A stretch of 37,575 nucleotides of DNA, taken from NCBI GenBank assembly GCA_026693065.1, contig JAPLNA010000310.1, positions 1 through 37,575 on the forward strand, written 5' to 3'. Positions 19,641-27,629 of the stretch are shown one piece after another. Each line of letters starts with the position of its first letter. Positions within the stretch are counted from its first letter, which is position 1. The notes below the pieces were generated by a model. It was not told where the DNA came from. It did no database searches and saw only the letters and a list, made by a program, of their open reading frames with translations. This DNA is from Planctomycetota bacterium (GTDB lineage: Bacteria; Planctomycetota; Phycisphaerae; SM23-33). The position numbers and the translations under genes are program-made.

Positions 19641-20639
19641 ATGAAATGGGGCAATCGAATCCTCGGACTGGCCTTGTTGGCCATGGTGTCTGTCGCGGGC
19701 CCCGCCCACGCCCTGATCAGCGTGGATTTCGTCGTCGGCACGTGGCAGGACCTCTCCGGCAGCAGCGGCGCCTGTTCGGGCGACACGACGACTACCGGCA
19801 CGGAGAAGAACACCGAGGGCATCGTTTTCACCGGGCAGGTGGGCCTCTGGAACGCCTTTGGCCTCGGCGCCTACACTAACGGCTGGGCCCACCAGAGCGG
19901 GTTCCTGAACGACGGAACTGGCGCCTCCACAACCGTCAAACTGGCGATGGGATCGGCCACCGGGGTAAGCGATGCGGGTTCTTGGCTTTGCGCTCCGAAT
20001 GAAGCACCGCCCGACTCCATCAAACAACTGCGGAACGAGTCGGCCTATATCTATTGTCCGTATGTTAACAACGTCAACCACTTTGCCTGGGCTTTCACCG
20101 GCCTGCAGGCCAACGCGTCCTATGATCTCGTGTGGTTCGGTCGGATCGAAGACGCCCTCAGCAACGTGGCCAATGGCGTATCGGGCTCTCGCGATTCCGA
20201 AGGCGACTGGAACTGGACCGGCCTCACCGCCGACGCCGACGGCACGATCGCCGGCGTTTTCACGGGCAATTCGAACAACCACAACGGGGGCCTCTATGGC
20301 GCCCAGATCGCCTCCGTCGGCGGCCCCGTCTGGCCCGACTACCTCGCCGGCGACTTCAACCTGGACGGCGAGGTCGGGCCGGAGGACTTCGGCATCCTGA
20401 AGGACGGTTTCGGCCTCGACAACCTGCCCTTCGGCAACCACGAGAGCTGGACGCTGGGCGACGCCAACGACGACGGCGAGATCGGCCCGGAGGACTTCGG
20501 CATGCTGAAGGACAACTTCGGCCTCGACGGCGGACCCACCGGCACCTACCCGCTGTCGACGGCCCCCGAACCGGCCACCCTGTTTGTCATCTTCGGCGCA
20601 GCCGCTCCGATGTGGCTGAAACGAAGGCCCAGGGCCTGA
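19641..20639 (+). CDS. PEP-CTERM sorting-domain protein with dockerin-like loop pair (copy 2)
   Basis: Signal peptide MKWGNRILGLALLAMVSVAGPAHA; same C-terminal cassette; APEPATLFVIFGAAAPMWLKRRPRA; RBS ggagga. Confidence 0.85.
   Translation: MKWGNRILGLALLAMVSVAGPAHALISVDFVVGTWQDLSGSSGACSGDTTTTGTEKNTEGIVFTGQVGLWNAFGLGAYTNGWAHQSGFLNDGTGASTTVKLAMGSATGVSDAGSWLCAPNEAPPDSIKQLRNESAYIYCPYVNNVNHFAWAFTGLQANASYDLVWFGRIEDALSNVANGVSGSRDSEGDWNWTGLTADADGTIAGVFTGNSNNHNGGLYGAQIASVGGPVWPDYLAGDFNLDGEVGPEDFGILKDGFGLDNLPFGNHESWTLGDANDDGEIGPEDFGMLKDNFGLDGGPTGTYPLSTAPEPATLFVIFGAAAPMWLKRRPRA
20337..20579 (+). repeat. Dockerin-like/PEP-CTERM cassette, copy 2 of 5
   Basis: Near-identical DNA to the other four copies. 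Confidence 0.85.
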
Positions 20640-20727
20640 GTGGAAACCCACCCCTTGCCCCGGGAGACGCCCGTGTCTGTCGGGGCGGAGGCGAAGGGCG
20701 TTCGTCGGCCCCACAAAAAAGTTTGTG

Positions 20728-20760
20728 TTTTCCCCCCATACGTAGAAGGGCGGGTATAAT
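20728..20760 (+). promoter_or_regulatory. Candidate promoter: TTTTCCCCCC ... TATAAT upstream of PEP-CTERM copy 3
   Basis: TTTTCCCCCC at 20728-20737 and TATAAT at 20755-20760; the same arrangement precedes copies 4 and 5. Confidence 0.45.
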
Positions 20761-20844
20761 CGCCGTTGGTGAACCTCCGGAACCCTCTGGCCTGAGCGGG
20801 GAGAGCGGAGGCCGTTTCTAGACCACATGTCGAAGGAGAATCGC

Positions 20845-21822
20845 ATGAAGAAGGGCCATTGGATCTCTGGATTAGCCTTGCTGGCCTTGGTGTTTGTCGC
20901 TAGTCCCGCCTACGCCTTGATCAGCGTCGACTTCGTTGTCGGCCAGTGGTATAATCTGACGAGCAGCGGGGTCTGCTCGGGCGACACGACTACCACCGGG
21001 ACGGAAAAGAACACCGCTGGCATCATTTTCACCGGCCAGGTCGGCCCGTGGAACGCCTTTAACATCGGGTTCTACACTTACGGATGGGCCCATCAGAGCG
21101 GGTTCCTGAACGACGGTGCCGGCAACCCGACGACCGTCGAACTGGCGATGGGATCGGCCACCGGATTACCCGATCCGGGCAATTGGGCATGCACTCCGAA
21201 TGAGGCGCCGCCCGACTCCATCAAGCAACTGCGGAACGAGTCGGCCTATCTTTACGGCGATATGTTCACGGGCGACCACTATGTATGGAGCTTTACCGGC
21301 CTGGAGCCCAACGCCGCGTATCAGTTGGTATGGTTCGGTCAGGGCGGCGGCACCAGCAACGTAGCCAATGGCGTGGCAGGCGTTAAAGATTCCGAGAATG
21401 ACTGGAACTGGGATAGCGTCACCGCCGACGCCGCCGGCACGATCCTGGGCACCTTCACGGGCTGGAGAACGCCGGGCCTCTATGGCGCCCAGATCGCCGC
21501 CGTCGCCCCCTCCTGGCCCGGCTACCTCGAAGGCGACTTCAACCTGGACGGCGAGGTCGGGCCGGAGGACTTCGGCATCCTGAAGGACGGTTTCGGCCTC
21601 GACAGCCTGCCCTTCGGCAACCACGAGAGCTGGACGCTGGGCGACGCCAACGACGACGGCGAGATCGGCCCCGAAGACTTCGGCATGCTGAAGGACAACT
21701 TCGGGCTCGACGGCGGACCCACCGGCACGTATCCCCTGACCAACGTCCCCGAACCGATGAGTCTGCTGACACTTATGGGCGCAGGGGCCGCGACGCTTCT
21801 CAAGCGGCGACCCAAGGCCTGA
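20845..21822 (+). CDS. PEP-CTERM sorting-domain protein with dockerin-like loop pair (copy 3)
   Basis: Start at 20845 after RBS GAAGGAG (an in-frame ATG at 20827 lacks an obvious RBS); MKKGHWISGLALLALVFVASPAYA; cassette; VPEPMSLLTLMGAGAATLLKRRPKA. Confidence 0.85.
   Translation: MKKGHWISGLALLALVFVASPAYALISVDFVVGQWYNLTSSGVCSGDTTTTGTEKNTAGIIFTGQVGPWNAFNIGFYTYGWAHQSGFLNDGAGNPTTVELAMGSATGLPDPGNWACTPNEAPPDSIKQLRNESAYLYGDMFTGDHYVWSFTGLEPNAAYQLVWFGQGGGTSNVANGVAGVKDSENDWNWDSVTADAAGTILGTFTGWRTPGLYGAQIAAVAPSWPGYLEGDFNLDGEVGPEDFGILKDGFGLDSLPFGNHESWTLGDANDDGEIGPEDFGMLKDNFGLDGGPTGTYPLTNVPEPMSLLTLMGAGAATLLKRRPKA
21520..21762 (+). repeat. Dockerin-like/PEP-CTERM cassette, copy 3 of 5
   Basis: Near-identical DNA to the other four copies. 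Confidence 0.85.
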
Positions 21823-21976
21823 CCCCCGACAACCCCCGGCGCCAGGCACGGTGCCGGGGTGGATCCTGGGTCATATCGCCGCGGCCGGCGGGAATCCGCC
21901 CGGCCCGGACGAGTTGGACTATCGCGGGCGAATCCGTTCGTGACAAGTTGGGTATTGGCTGCAAGAAATACCTGAG

Positions 21977-22010
21977 TTTTTCCCCACAAAAGCGAATTCT
22001 GTGGTAGTAT
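21977..22010 (+). promoter_or_regulatory. Candidate promoter: TTTTTCCCC ... TAGTAT upstream of PEP-CTERM copy 4
   Basis: TTTTTCCCC 21977-21985 and TAGTAT 22005-22010; same arrangement as copies 3 and 5. Confidence 0.42.
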
Positions 22011-22021
22011 CGTGGGCTGTT

Positions 22022-22053
22022 ACCTCTTTCACTTGAGCGGTGAGAGTGGAGGT
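22022..22053 (+). promoter_or_regulatory. 5'-leader hairpin of PEP-CTERM copy 4
   Basis: ACCTC-TTTCAC-[TTGAGCG]-GTGAGA-gtg-GAGGT: 11 bp (one U-G) with a 3-nt bulge and 7-nt loop, placed just after the candidate -10. Confidence 0.4.
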
Positions 22054-22086
22054 TTGGTTTTGGGTCATTATTTTGAGGAGAATCAC

Positions 22087-23121
22087 ATGAGAGTTCGCAA
22101 TTGGGTTCTCGGTCTGGCCTTGCTGGCCTTCGTATGCATGGCCGGGTCCGCCCAGGCCGTCGTCAGCGTGGACTTCGTTTACAACGGATACGATGTGAGT
22201 GTTGGCGTCACCAGCCCGTGTTCGGGCGACACGGTCCTCACCCCCGGCGAGACGATGACGAACGCCGACGGCATCATCTTCACCGGCCAGAGCGGTCCGT
22301 GGAATGCCGTGGCCGTGGGCGGGAACAACTCGGGGAATAACTCGGCCGGCACGCTGGGCCTGCTCGACGGCACGGGCGGGGCCAGTGGCATGAATTTCCT
22401 GATGGGCGTAGCGGCCGACGCGGGCAGCGGCGGCTGGCGCAATAACTGGAGCGCGGCCATCTCCAGCGGGAGCACCGGCGAGACCCTCCGGAATCCCCCC
22501 CCTTACGACTATACGACCGCGTCCGAATGCCCCTATCTCTACGATGGCGTCCTCACCGGTCCGTCCTACTCGTGGGCCTTCACGGGGCTGACGCCCAACG
22601 CGGCCTATAAGATCGCGTTCTTCGGCAGCGGGTCCGAGGCGGCCACCAGCCACACAGCCAATGGCGTCGCCGCCGTACTCGACTCCGAAGGCGACTGGAA
22701 CTGGGATAGCGTCACCGCCGACGGCACCGGCCAGATCCTCGGCGTCTTCACGGGCACGGCCTGCCCGGGCCTGTTCGGCGTGCAGATCGCCGCGGCTGGC
22801 GGCGGCCCCGTCTGGCCCGACTACCTCGCCGGCGATTTCAACAAGGACGGCGAGGTCGGCCCGGAAGACTTCGGCATCCTCAAGGACAACTTCGGCCTGG
22901 ACAGCCTGCCCTTCGGCAACCATGAGAGCTGGACCCTGGGCGACGCCAACGACGACGGCGAGATCGGCCCGGAAGACTTCGGCATGCTGAAGGACAACTT
23001 CGGTCTGGACGGCGGGCCCACCGGCACGTATCCCCTGACCAACGTCCCCGAACCGATGAGCCTGCTGACCCTCCTGGGTGTGGGCGTCCCGATGCTCCTG
23101 AAGCGGCGGGCCAAGGCCTGA
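22087..23121 (+). CDS. PEP-CTERM sorting-domain protein with dockerin-like loop pair (copy 4)
   Basis: Start at 22087 after gaggag RBS (MRVRNWVLGLALLAFVCMAGSAQA); cassette; VPEPMSLLTLLGVGVPMLLKRRAKA. Confidence 0.85.
   Translation: MRVRNWVLGLALLAFVCMAGSAQAVVSVDFVYNGYDVSVGVTSPCSGDTVLTPGETMTNADGIIFTGQSGPWNAVAVGGNNSGNNSAGTLGLLDGTGGASGMNFLMGVAADAGSGGWRNNWSAAISSGSTGETLRNPPPYDYTTASECPYLYDGVLTGPSYSWAFTGLTPNAAYKIAFFGSGSEAATSHTANGVAAVLDSEGDWNWDSVTADGTGQILGVFTGTACPGLFGVQIAAAGGGPVWPDYLAGDFNKDGEVGPEDFGILKDNFGLDSLPFGNHESWTLGDANDDGEIGPEDFGMLKDNFGLDGGPTGTYPLTNVPEPMSLLTLLGVGVPMLLKRRAKA
22819..23060 (+). repeat. Dockerin-like/PEP-CTERM cassette, copy 4 of 5
   Basis: Near-identical DNA to the other four copies. 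Confidence 0.85.
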
Positions 23122-23150
23122 TCTGAAGCCCCCCCATCAACCGGTACACC

Positions 23151-23195
23151 GACAGAACCACGGCGACGATCCGTCGCCGTGGTTCTGTCGTTTTT
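23151..23195 (+). terminator. Rho-independent terminator downstream of PEP-CTERM copy 4
   Basis: Perfect 18-bp stem GACAGAACCACGGCGACG-atc-CGTCGCCGTGGTTCTGTC followed by GTTTTT. Confidence 0.9.
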
Positions 23196-23219
23196 GGCCC
23201 GCCCGGCTGAAAATCCCGG

Positions 23220-23256
23220 TTTTTTCCCCCACGCCCACGCCGCGCGGGAGTATAAT
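23220..23256 (+). promoter_or_regulatory. Candidate promoter: TTTTTTCCCCC ... TATAAT upstream of PEP-CTERM copy 5
   Basis: T6C5 at 23220-23230 and TATAAT at 23251-23256, just downstream of the terminator. Confidence 0.5.
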
Positions 23257-23268
23257 CCGATCGTGATA

Positions 23269-23300
23269 GTTACCCCTTCATCCGGAGTGAACGGGGTGAT
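23269..23300 (+). promoter_or_regulatory. 5'-leader hairpin of PEP-CTERM copy 5
   Basis: GTTACCCC-TTCA-[TCCGGAG]-TGAA-c-GGGGTGAT stem with a 1-nt bulge and 7-nt loop, at the same relative position as the copy 4 hairpin but with different stem sequence. Confidence 0.42.
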
Positions 23301-23329
23301 TTGTTGACACCATGTCGAAGGAGACACCA

Positions 23330-24439
23330 ATGAACAGAACCACATGGGTACTTGGATTGGCTGCGGCCGTTCTGGTTGTGTCGGCCCCGGCGTTCGCTGA
23401 CGTCGTTCCCATCAGCGGATACATTCCCATCAACGATACCGTTGGCGCCGGCAACACCGGGCAGTTGGTGGGCGAGACGACAACCGCCTGGTGGAGCCAG
23501 GGTTTTTCGGTTCCTCTCGACCTCAACGGCAACACGCTCATTGTGGACAGCGGCGGCGGCAACATGCCCTTCAGCGTGGCGGCGCCCGTCACGGGAAGCG
23601 GCACGGTGAGTTTCCAGTCCGTCGTCTGGTGGAGCTATGGGAATGACAACTTCGAAACCGTGTCGGCTTCCATTGCCGCCACGGCCACCACGAACATCGT
23701 CTTCGGGCGGGTTCTGCTCGCCAACACGACCGGCCCGGCCATTCTCGGCAACATCAACGTGGGCACCAATACGAGCCAATCGGCTCGGCTCACCTGGGGC
23801 GCCAGCAACCAGTTCAGCCCCACGTCGGCCATCACGGTTCTGACCACCACGCTGACGGGCACGGAGTGGCCCGGCGGGTCGGAGGGCGACCCCCCCGTCC
23901 CGGTTTATCCAGACCCCACTCACTATCTGAACTTCCTGGATCTCGCCGGGTACAGCGACACGGTGGCCGCGTTGACCCTGGGCACTAACGTGCAGGTCCG
24001 CACCGGCACCGGCGGGGTGCTGACGACCAGCAGCCTGATCGTCGGCGGCGTGCCCCTGGGCGCCGGCACCTATACCTCCTCCAATTCCGCCTTCGTCACA
24101 GGCAGCGGCAGCGTGGTCGTGGGCGCCGGCTGGCCCGGCTACCTCGACGGCGACTTCAACCTGGACGGCGAGGTCGGGCCGGAAGACTTCGGCATCCTGA
24201 AGGACGGCTTCGGCCTCGACGGCCTGCCCTTCGGCCAGCATCAGAGCTGGACCCTGGGCGACGCCAACGACGACGGCGAGATCGGCCCGGAAGACTTCGG
24301 CATGCTGAAGGACAACTTCGGCCTGGACGGCGGGCCCACCGGCACGTATCCCCTGACCAACGTCCCCGAACCGATGAGCCTGCTTGCCCTCCTGGGCGTG
24401 GGCCTTCCCATGCTCCTGAAGCGGAGGGCGAACGCCTGA
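23330..24439 (+). CDS. PEP-CTERM sorting-domain protein with autotransporter-beta-strand-like passenger and dockerin-like loop pair (copy 5)
   Basis: Start at 23330 (MNRTTWVLGLAAAVLVVSAPAFA); YLNFLDLAGYSDTVAALTLGTNVQVRTGTGGVLTTSSLIVGG; cassette; VPEPMSLLALLGVGLPMLLKRRANA. Confidence 0.85.
   Translation: MNRTTWVLGLAAAVLVVSAPAFADVVPISGYIPINDTVGAGNTGQLVGETTTAWWSQGFSVPLDLNGNTLIVDSGGGNMPFSVAAPVTGSGTVSFQSVVWWSYGNDNFETVSASIAATATTNIVFGRVLLANTTGPAILGNINVGTNTSQSARLTWGASNQFSPTSAITVLTTTLTGTEWPGGSEGDPPVPVYPDPTHYLNFLDLAGYSDTVAALTLGTNVQVRTGTGGVLTTSSLIVGGVPLGAGTYTSSNSAFVTGSGSVVVGAGWPGYLDGDFNLDGEVGPEDFGILKDGFGLDGLPFGQHQSWTLGDANDDGEIGPEDFGMLKDNFGLDGGPTGTYPLTNVPEPMSLLALLGVGLPMLLKRRANA
24138..24380 (+). repeat. 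Dockerin-like/PEP-CTERM cassette, copy 5 of 5
   Basis: Near-identical DNA to the other four copies. Confidence 0.85.
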
Positions 24440-24446
24440 CCCGGCG

Positions 24447-25247
24447 TCAGTCGCGGGGCCGTTGGACCGTCTCCAGGTCCAGAGGCTTGAGCTTCCCGCC
24501 CGGCCCGACGAGGTTCAGCGACTGATACCCCGCCCCGCCGCAGCGGACGACCTTGACCGCGTGCTTTCCCGCGGCCAGCCGGGCCGTGCCCACATCCTGC
24601 CCCCAGTCCGTCGCCGTCCGGTCGATCAGCAGCTTGCCGTCCACGAACAGCCGGCTCGTCCCCCCGCACGATCGCAGCCGGAAGGTGTACTCGCCCTCGC
24701 CGGCCAGGCTGGTCAGGCCCTCCCACGTGCAGACCAGGTGCGACGGAAAGTGCACCTGGTGCATGTCGGTCAGGAGCAAACCGGCGGCCGTGCCGGCGTA
24801 CAGCCGCCCGAGCCCCGAGAGGTCGTCCGGGGCCTTCTTCCACTTCGCGTCGGCCTGATACAGCGTGAACGTCCAGACCTGCGGCATGCGGTCGAGCAGG
24901 TTGTACTCATAGGCGGCCATCCGCGTGAAGCCCACCGGGCGGTCGCCCTTGAGGCCCCCGTCGATCGCCAGGCGAATGTCGCCCGCGCCGGCGGGCCCGC
25001 CCCCGGGCGCCAGGCGAACGTTGCAGGCCAGCTCGATCTCTTCGGACACAATGGCGGCCAGGGGCTCGAGCGTCTTGTCGGCCGTCACGATCCGGCCCTT
25101 CGCCGTCAGGACAAGCCGGCCCTGACCGGGCTGGATGCTCTTGGGCCAGGGCACGACGGATGGGGCCTCCTGCGCCCTCGCCGACGCGGCGACCACGCTC
25201 CCGACGAGAAGGACGCACGCCAACTGCCAGACCGGGCGACGAGGCAT
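24447..25247 (-). CDS. Secreted GH20 N-terminal-domain protein fused to a PA14-like domain, no GH20 catalytic barrel
   Basis: Start at 25247 with RBS GGAG; signal peptide; VVPWPKSIQPGQGRLVLTAKGRIVTADKTLEPLAAIVSEEIELACNVRLAPGGGPAGAGDIRLAIDGGLKGDRP matches the GH20b region of the neighbouring hexosaminidases, then PA14-like GEGEYTFRLRSCGGTSRLFVDGKLLIDR; no DE catalytic motif. Confidence 0.75.
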   Translation of the reverse strand: MPRRPVWQLACVLLVGSVVAASARAQEAPSVVPWPKSIQPGQGRLVLTAKGRIVTADKTLEPLAAIVSEEIELACNVRLAPGGGPAGAGDIRLAIDGGLKGDRPVGFTRMAAYEYNLLDRMPQVWTFTLYQADAKWKKAPDDLSGLGRLYAGTAAGLLLTDMHQVHFPSHLVCTWEGLTSLAGEGEYTFRLRSCGGTSRLFVDGKLLIDRTATDWGQDVGTARLAAGKHAVKVVRCGGAGYQSLNLVGPGGKLKPLDLETVQRPRD

Positions 25248-25293
25248 GGTAAACTCCTGCACGGGGTCGTACGGGGCTCGCGGGCGCGGGCGG

Positions 25294-27141
25294 TTATTTC
25301 TTCTTCTTCGGAACGGCCCCTTCGCGGTTGTACTCGCGAACGAAGGTCCCGGCGACGGGCCTGCCCGCGTCGTCGAAGAGCCGGGCCTTGAGGGTGAACT
25401 TGTCCAGCTTCGCCCCGGCCAGCTTGATGGGCCTGGCGTACGCGGGCGAGTTCTTCACCGGGTCCTTGCCGTCGAGGGTGTAACGGATAACCCCGCCGGG
25501 CACGGCCTTCTTGAGCACGAGGGCGCTGGCGGCGTTGAAGGTGAAGGGCGGCATAATGCCCGAGCCCTCATCCCCCTTGCCCCCGTCCTTGAGCCAGGCG
25601 TCGAGGTCCTGGACGAGCCCGGTTTCCTCGGCGTACAGGCCGGTCGTCAGGCGGTCGAGGGCCCGATCGCAGGCCCCCTGTCGCGGGGCGAAGTCGTCGT
25701 AGGTCTTGCCCGAGAACGGGCTCCAGGCCTTCTCGTTCCGCGGGGGCGACTTGTATCGCAGCTTGGGCAACGCCTCGCCCCCGGGCCGCTCCCACAGCAA
25801 CATCTGCGTGCCCAGCATCAGCTCGGGCTTCATCCCCTCCTGCCAGGCGTTCCACTCGTACACCGCCTGCACGGGCTGATACACGCACGGCGTCCAGGTG
25901 ACCTGGATGACCGGATGCTCCTGGTTCATGTAGCTGGCCGAGTTGCCGTTGTTGCCGTCGATGTGCCAGACCATCACGATCACCTCTTTGGGCACGCGCT
26001 CGGCGATCGGAGCGTCCTCCCAGACGATCGTGCGTTTCTTGTACTTCTTGAGGATCTCGGCCATCTTCCCGATGTGCCACGCGAACAGATCATGGCCGCT
26101 GGTGATCGCGTTGGTCTTGATGAACTCGGCCGGGGCGTTCTTGAACGCGCCGTCCAGGCTCGTCTCGTCGCAGCCGATGTGGATGTAGGGCGTGGTCTTG
26201 AAGACCTGGCAGAGCTCGCCCATGATCGTGTCCATGGCCTGGTAGAACTTCGGGTTGGTCGGGTTCATCGAGCCGTGGTCCGGGCCGAAGATCTCCGGAC
26301 AGCACCGCATGCCGGCGCTGTAATGCCCCACCGTCTCGATCTCGGGCAGGATGTTCACTCCGCGTTCGTCGGCGAACTTCGCCAGGTCCTGCCATTCGGC
26401 CAGGCTGGGCAGTCGCGGGGTGGGCCCGCCGTGGGCGGCGGAGTTCCGCGTGCCCAGCTTGGGGTAGGCCTTCGAGGGGAACGTCCAGGCCTCCATGTCC
26501 GTCAGGTGCAGGTGCAGGTACCGCATGCGGTAGAAGTGCATCATCAGGATGACCGACTTGAGATCCTCCATCGAGTTCTCCTGCCGCGCGATGTCCACCA
26601 TCGTGCCGGTGTACTCGGAGTGGGGCTTGTCGGAGACGGTCATCTTCGGGACGACCGTGCCCTTTTTCGCGTCGCGTGTGACGGCCTGCAGCAGCAGCGT
26701 CGTGCCGTGCACCGCCCCGATGTATCCGCCGCCCTTGATCTCGACGCGGTCGGTGACGGTGACGGTGTAGGCCTCTTCATTCTTAAGCGAGGCGTCCAGC
26801 CCCAGGACGATGTCGCCGGCCTGGGCGGGGGCGGGCTCGATCGCGAGCCTCTGGCCCGAAACCATGAACAGCTCGCCGCGGAAGATCTTCGCCAGGTTCG
26901 CCAGCGACTTGTCCGTCGCGACGATCCGCCCGGTCCCGGTCAGGGGCATCTCGCCCGCCCCGAGCGTGAACGACTGCGGCCAGGGAACGAAGTTCGCCGC
27001 CGGCGCCGCCGGAGCGGTCGTCGGTTCCTCCGCCGGGGCGGTGGTGGTTTCCTCCGAAGGGGTATCGCCCGGCTCCTGCCCCCACGCCGCCCAAGGCCCC
27101 AATACGAAGAGAACCGCTACGACGAGGACGTGTGATCGCAT
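25294..27141 (-). CDS. Secreted GH20-type beta-N-acetylhexosaminidase
   Basis: Start at 27141 (MRSHVLVVAVLFVLGPWAAWG); FVPWPQSFTLGAGEMPLTG; catalytic YIHIGCDETS; chitobiase-like VIRYTLDGKDPV; high similarity to the protein at 787-3204. Confidence 0.88.
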   Translation of the reverse strand: MRSHVLVVAVLFVLGPWAAWGQEPGDTPSEETTTAPAEEPTTAPAAPAANFVPWPQSFTLGAGEMPLTGTGRIVATDKSLANLAKIFRGELFMVSGQRLAIEPAPAQAGDIVLGLDASLKNEEAYTVTVTDRVEIKGGGYIGAVHGTTLLLQAVTRDAKKGTVVPKMTVSDKPHSEYTGTMVDIARQENSMEDLKSVILMMHFYRMRYLHLHLTDMEAWTFPSKAYPKLGTRNSAAHGGPTPRLPSLAEWQDLAKFADERGVNILPEIETVGHYSAGMRCCPEIFGPDHGSMNPTNPKFYQAMDTIMGELCQVFKTTPYIHIGCDETSLDGAFKNAPAEFIKTNAITSGHDLFAWHIGKMAEILKKYKKRTIVWEDAPIAERVPKEVIVMVWHIDGNNGNSASYMNQEHPVIQVTWTPCVYQPVQAVYEWNAWQEGMKPELMLGTQMLLWERPGGEALPKLRYKSPPRNEKAWSPFSGKTYDDFAPRQGACDRALDRLTTGLYAEETGLVQDLDAWLKDGGKGDEGSGIMPPFTFNAASALVLKKAVPGGVIRYTLDGKDPVKNSPAYARPIKLAGAKLDKFTLKARLFDDAGRPVAGTFVREYNREGAVPKKKK

Positions 27142-27301
27142 GACGGGCTCCTGAATGGCCGCGCCTCCGGTATCTCTCGCCCGGCCGCCGCGGACACAAG
27201 CCCATTGTACCCTCCCCCCGCCCGCCCGCAAGCTCGCAGGGCGGGCGCCATGGCTTGCGGGGCCGCCTCCACCACGTCGGGGGTCGCGCCGCGGCCGCGG
27301 G

Positions 27302-27469
27302 TACGGGAGAAAGGGATTCAGGGATTACCAGATTAGGCGATTGAAACATAAAGAGAATGGACAGGAAAGAAGGCCTGGCCCCATGGTTGTGACCGGACGT
27401 TACTGGACGCCACCGGTCTGGTTCCTTCTCTTCCGTATCATTGTCATCCCTGAATCCCTTTCTCTCGTA
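27302..27469. repeat. 168-bp element bounded by 24-bp inverted repeats (23/24 match)
   Basis: Left TACGGGAGAAAGGGATTCAGGGAT (27302-27325), right ATCCCTGAATCCCTTTCTCTCGTA (27446-27469); inner GACCGG...CCGGTC hairpin. Confidence 0.7.
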
Positions 27470-27540
27470 TCTGCTTACGCCAGTGTGCCCTCGGCCGGGC
27501 CTGAGGATCACTCAATGCCGACGGAGGCGAGTTTCGATTC

Positions 27541-27569
27541 TTGCCCTCGACAAAGTTTGCCCGTAGGAT
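27541..27569 (+). promoter_or_regulatory. Candidate sigma70-type promoter for the 27630 gene
   Basis: TTGCCC (27541-27546) - 17 nt - TAGGAT (27564-27569). Confidence 0.3.
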
Positions 27570-27629
27570 TCCGGTTCGACGCCGGGCCCAAAGCCGGCGA
27601 GGTGAACCAACTCGTAAGGATGGTGACCG

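Noticed and set aside
20712-20731. CACAAA-aaag-TTTGTG-TTTT hairpin resembling a weak terminator
   Set aside because: Only 6 AT-rich base pairs and it overlaps the T4C6 promoter element.
21834-21859. 10-bp GC-rich hairpin CCCCGGCGCC-aggcac-GGTGCCGGGG after PEP-CTERM copy 3
   Set aside because: No U-tract follows, so not called as an intrinsic terminator; may still be an mRNA 3'-end structure.
19295-24380. CRISPR-like or tandem-repeat array interpretation of the repeated ~242-bp segments
   Set aside because: The repeats are coding, ~1 kb apart and embedded at the 3' ends of separate genes; no short direct repeat/spacer pattern or cas genes.
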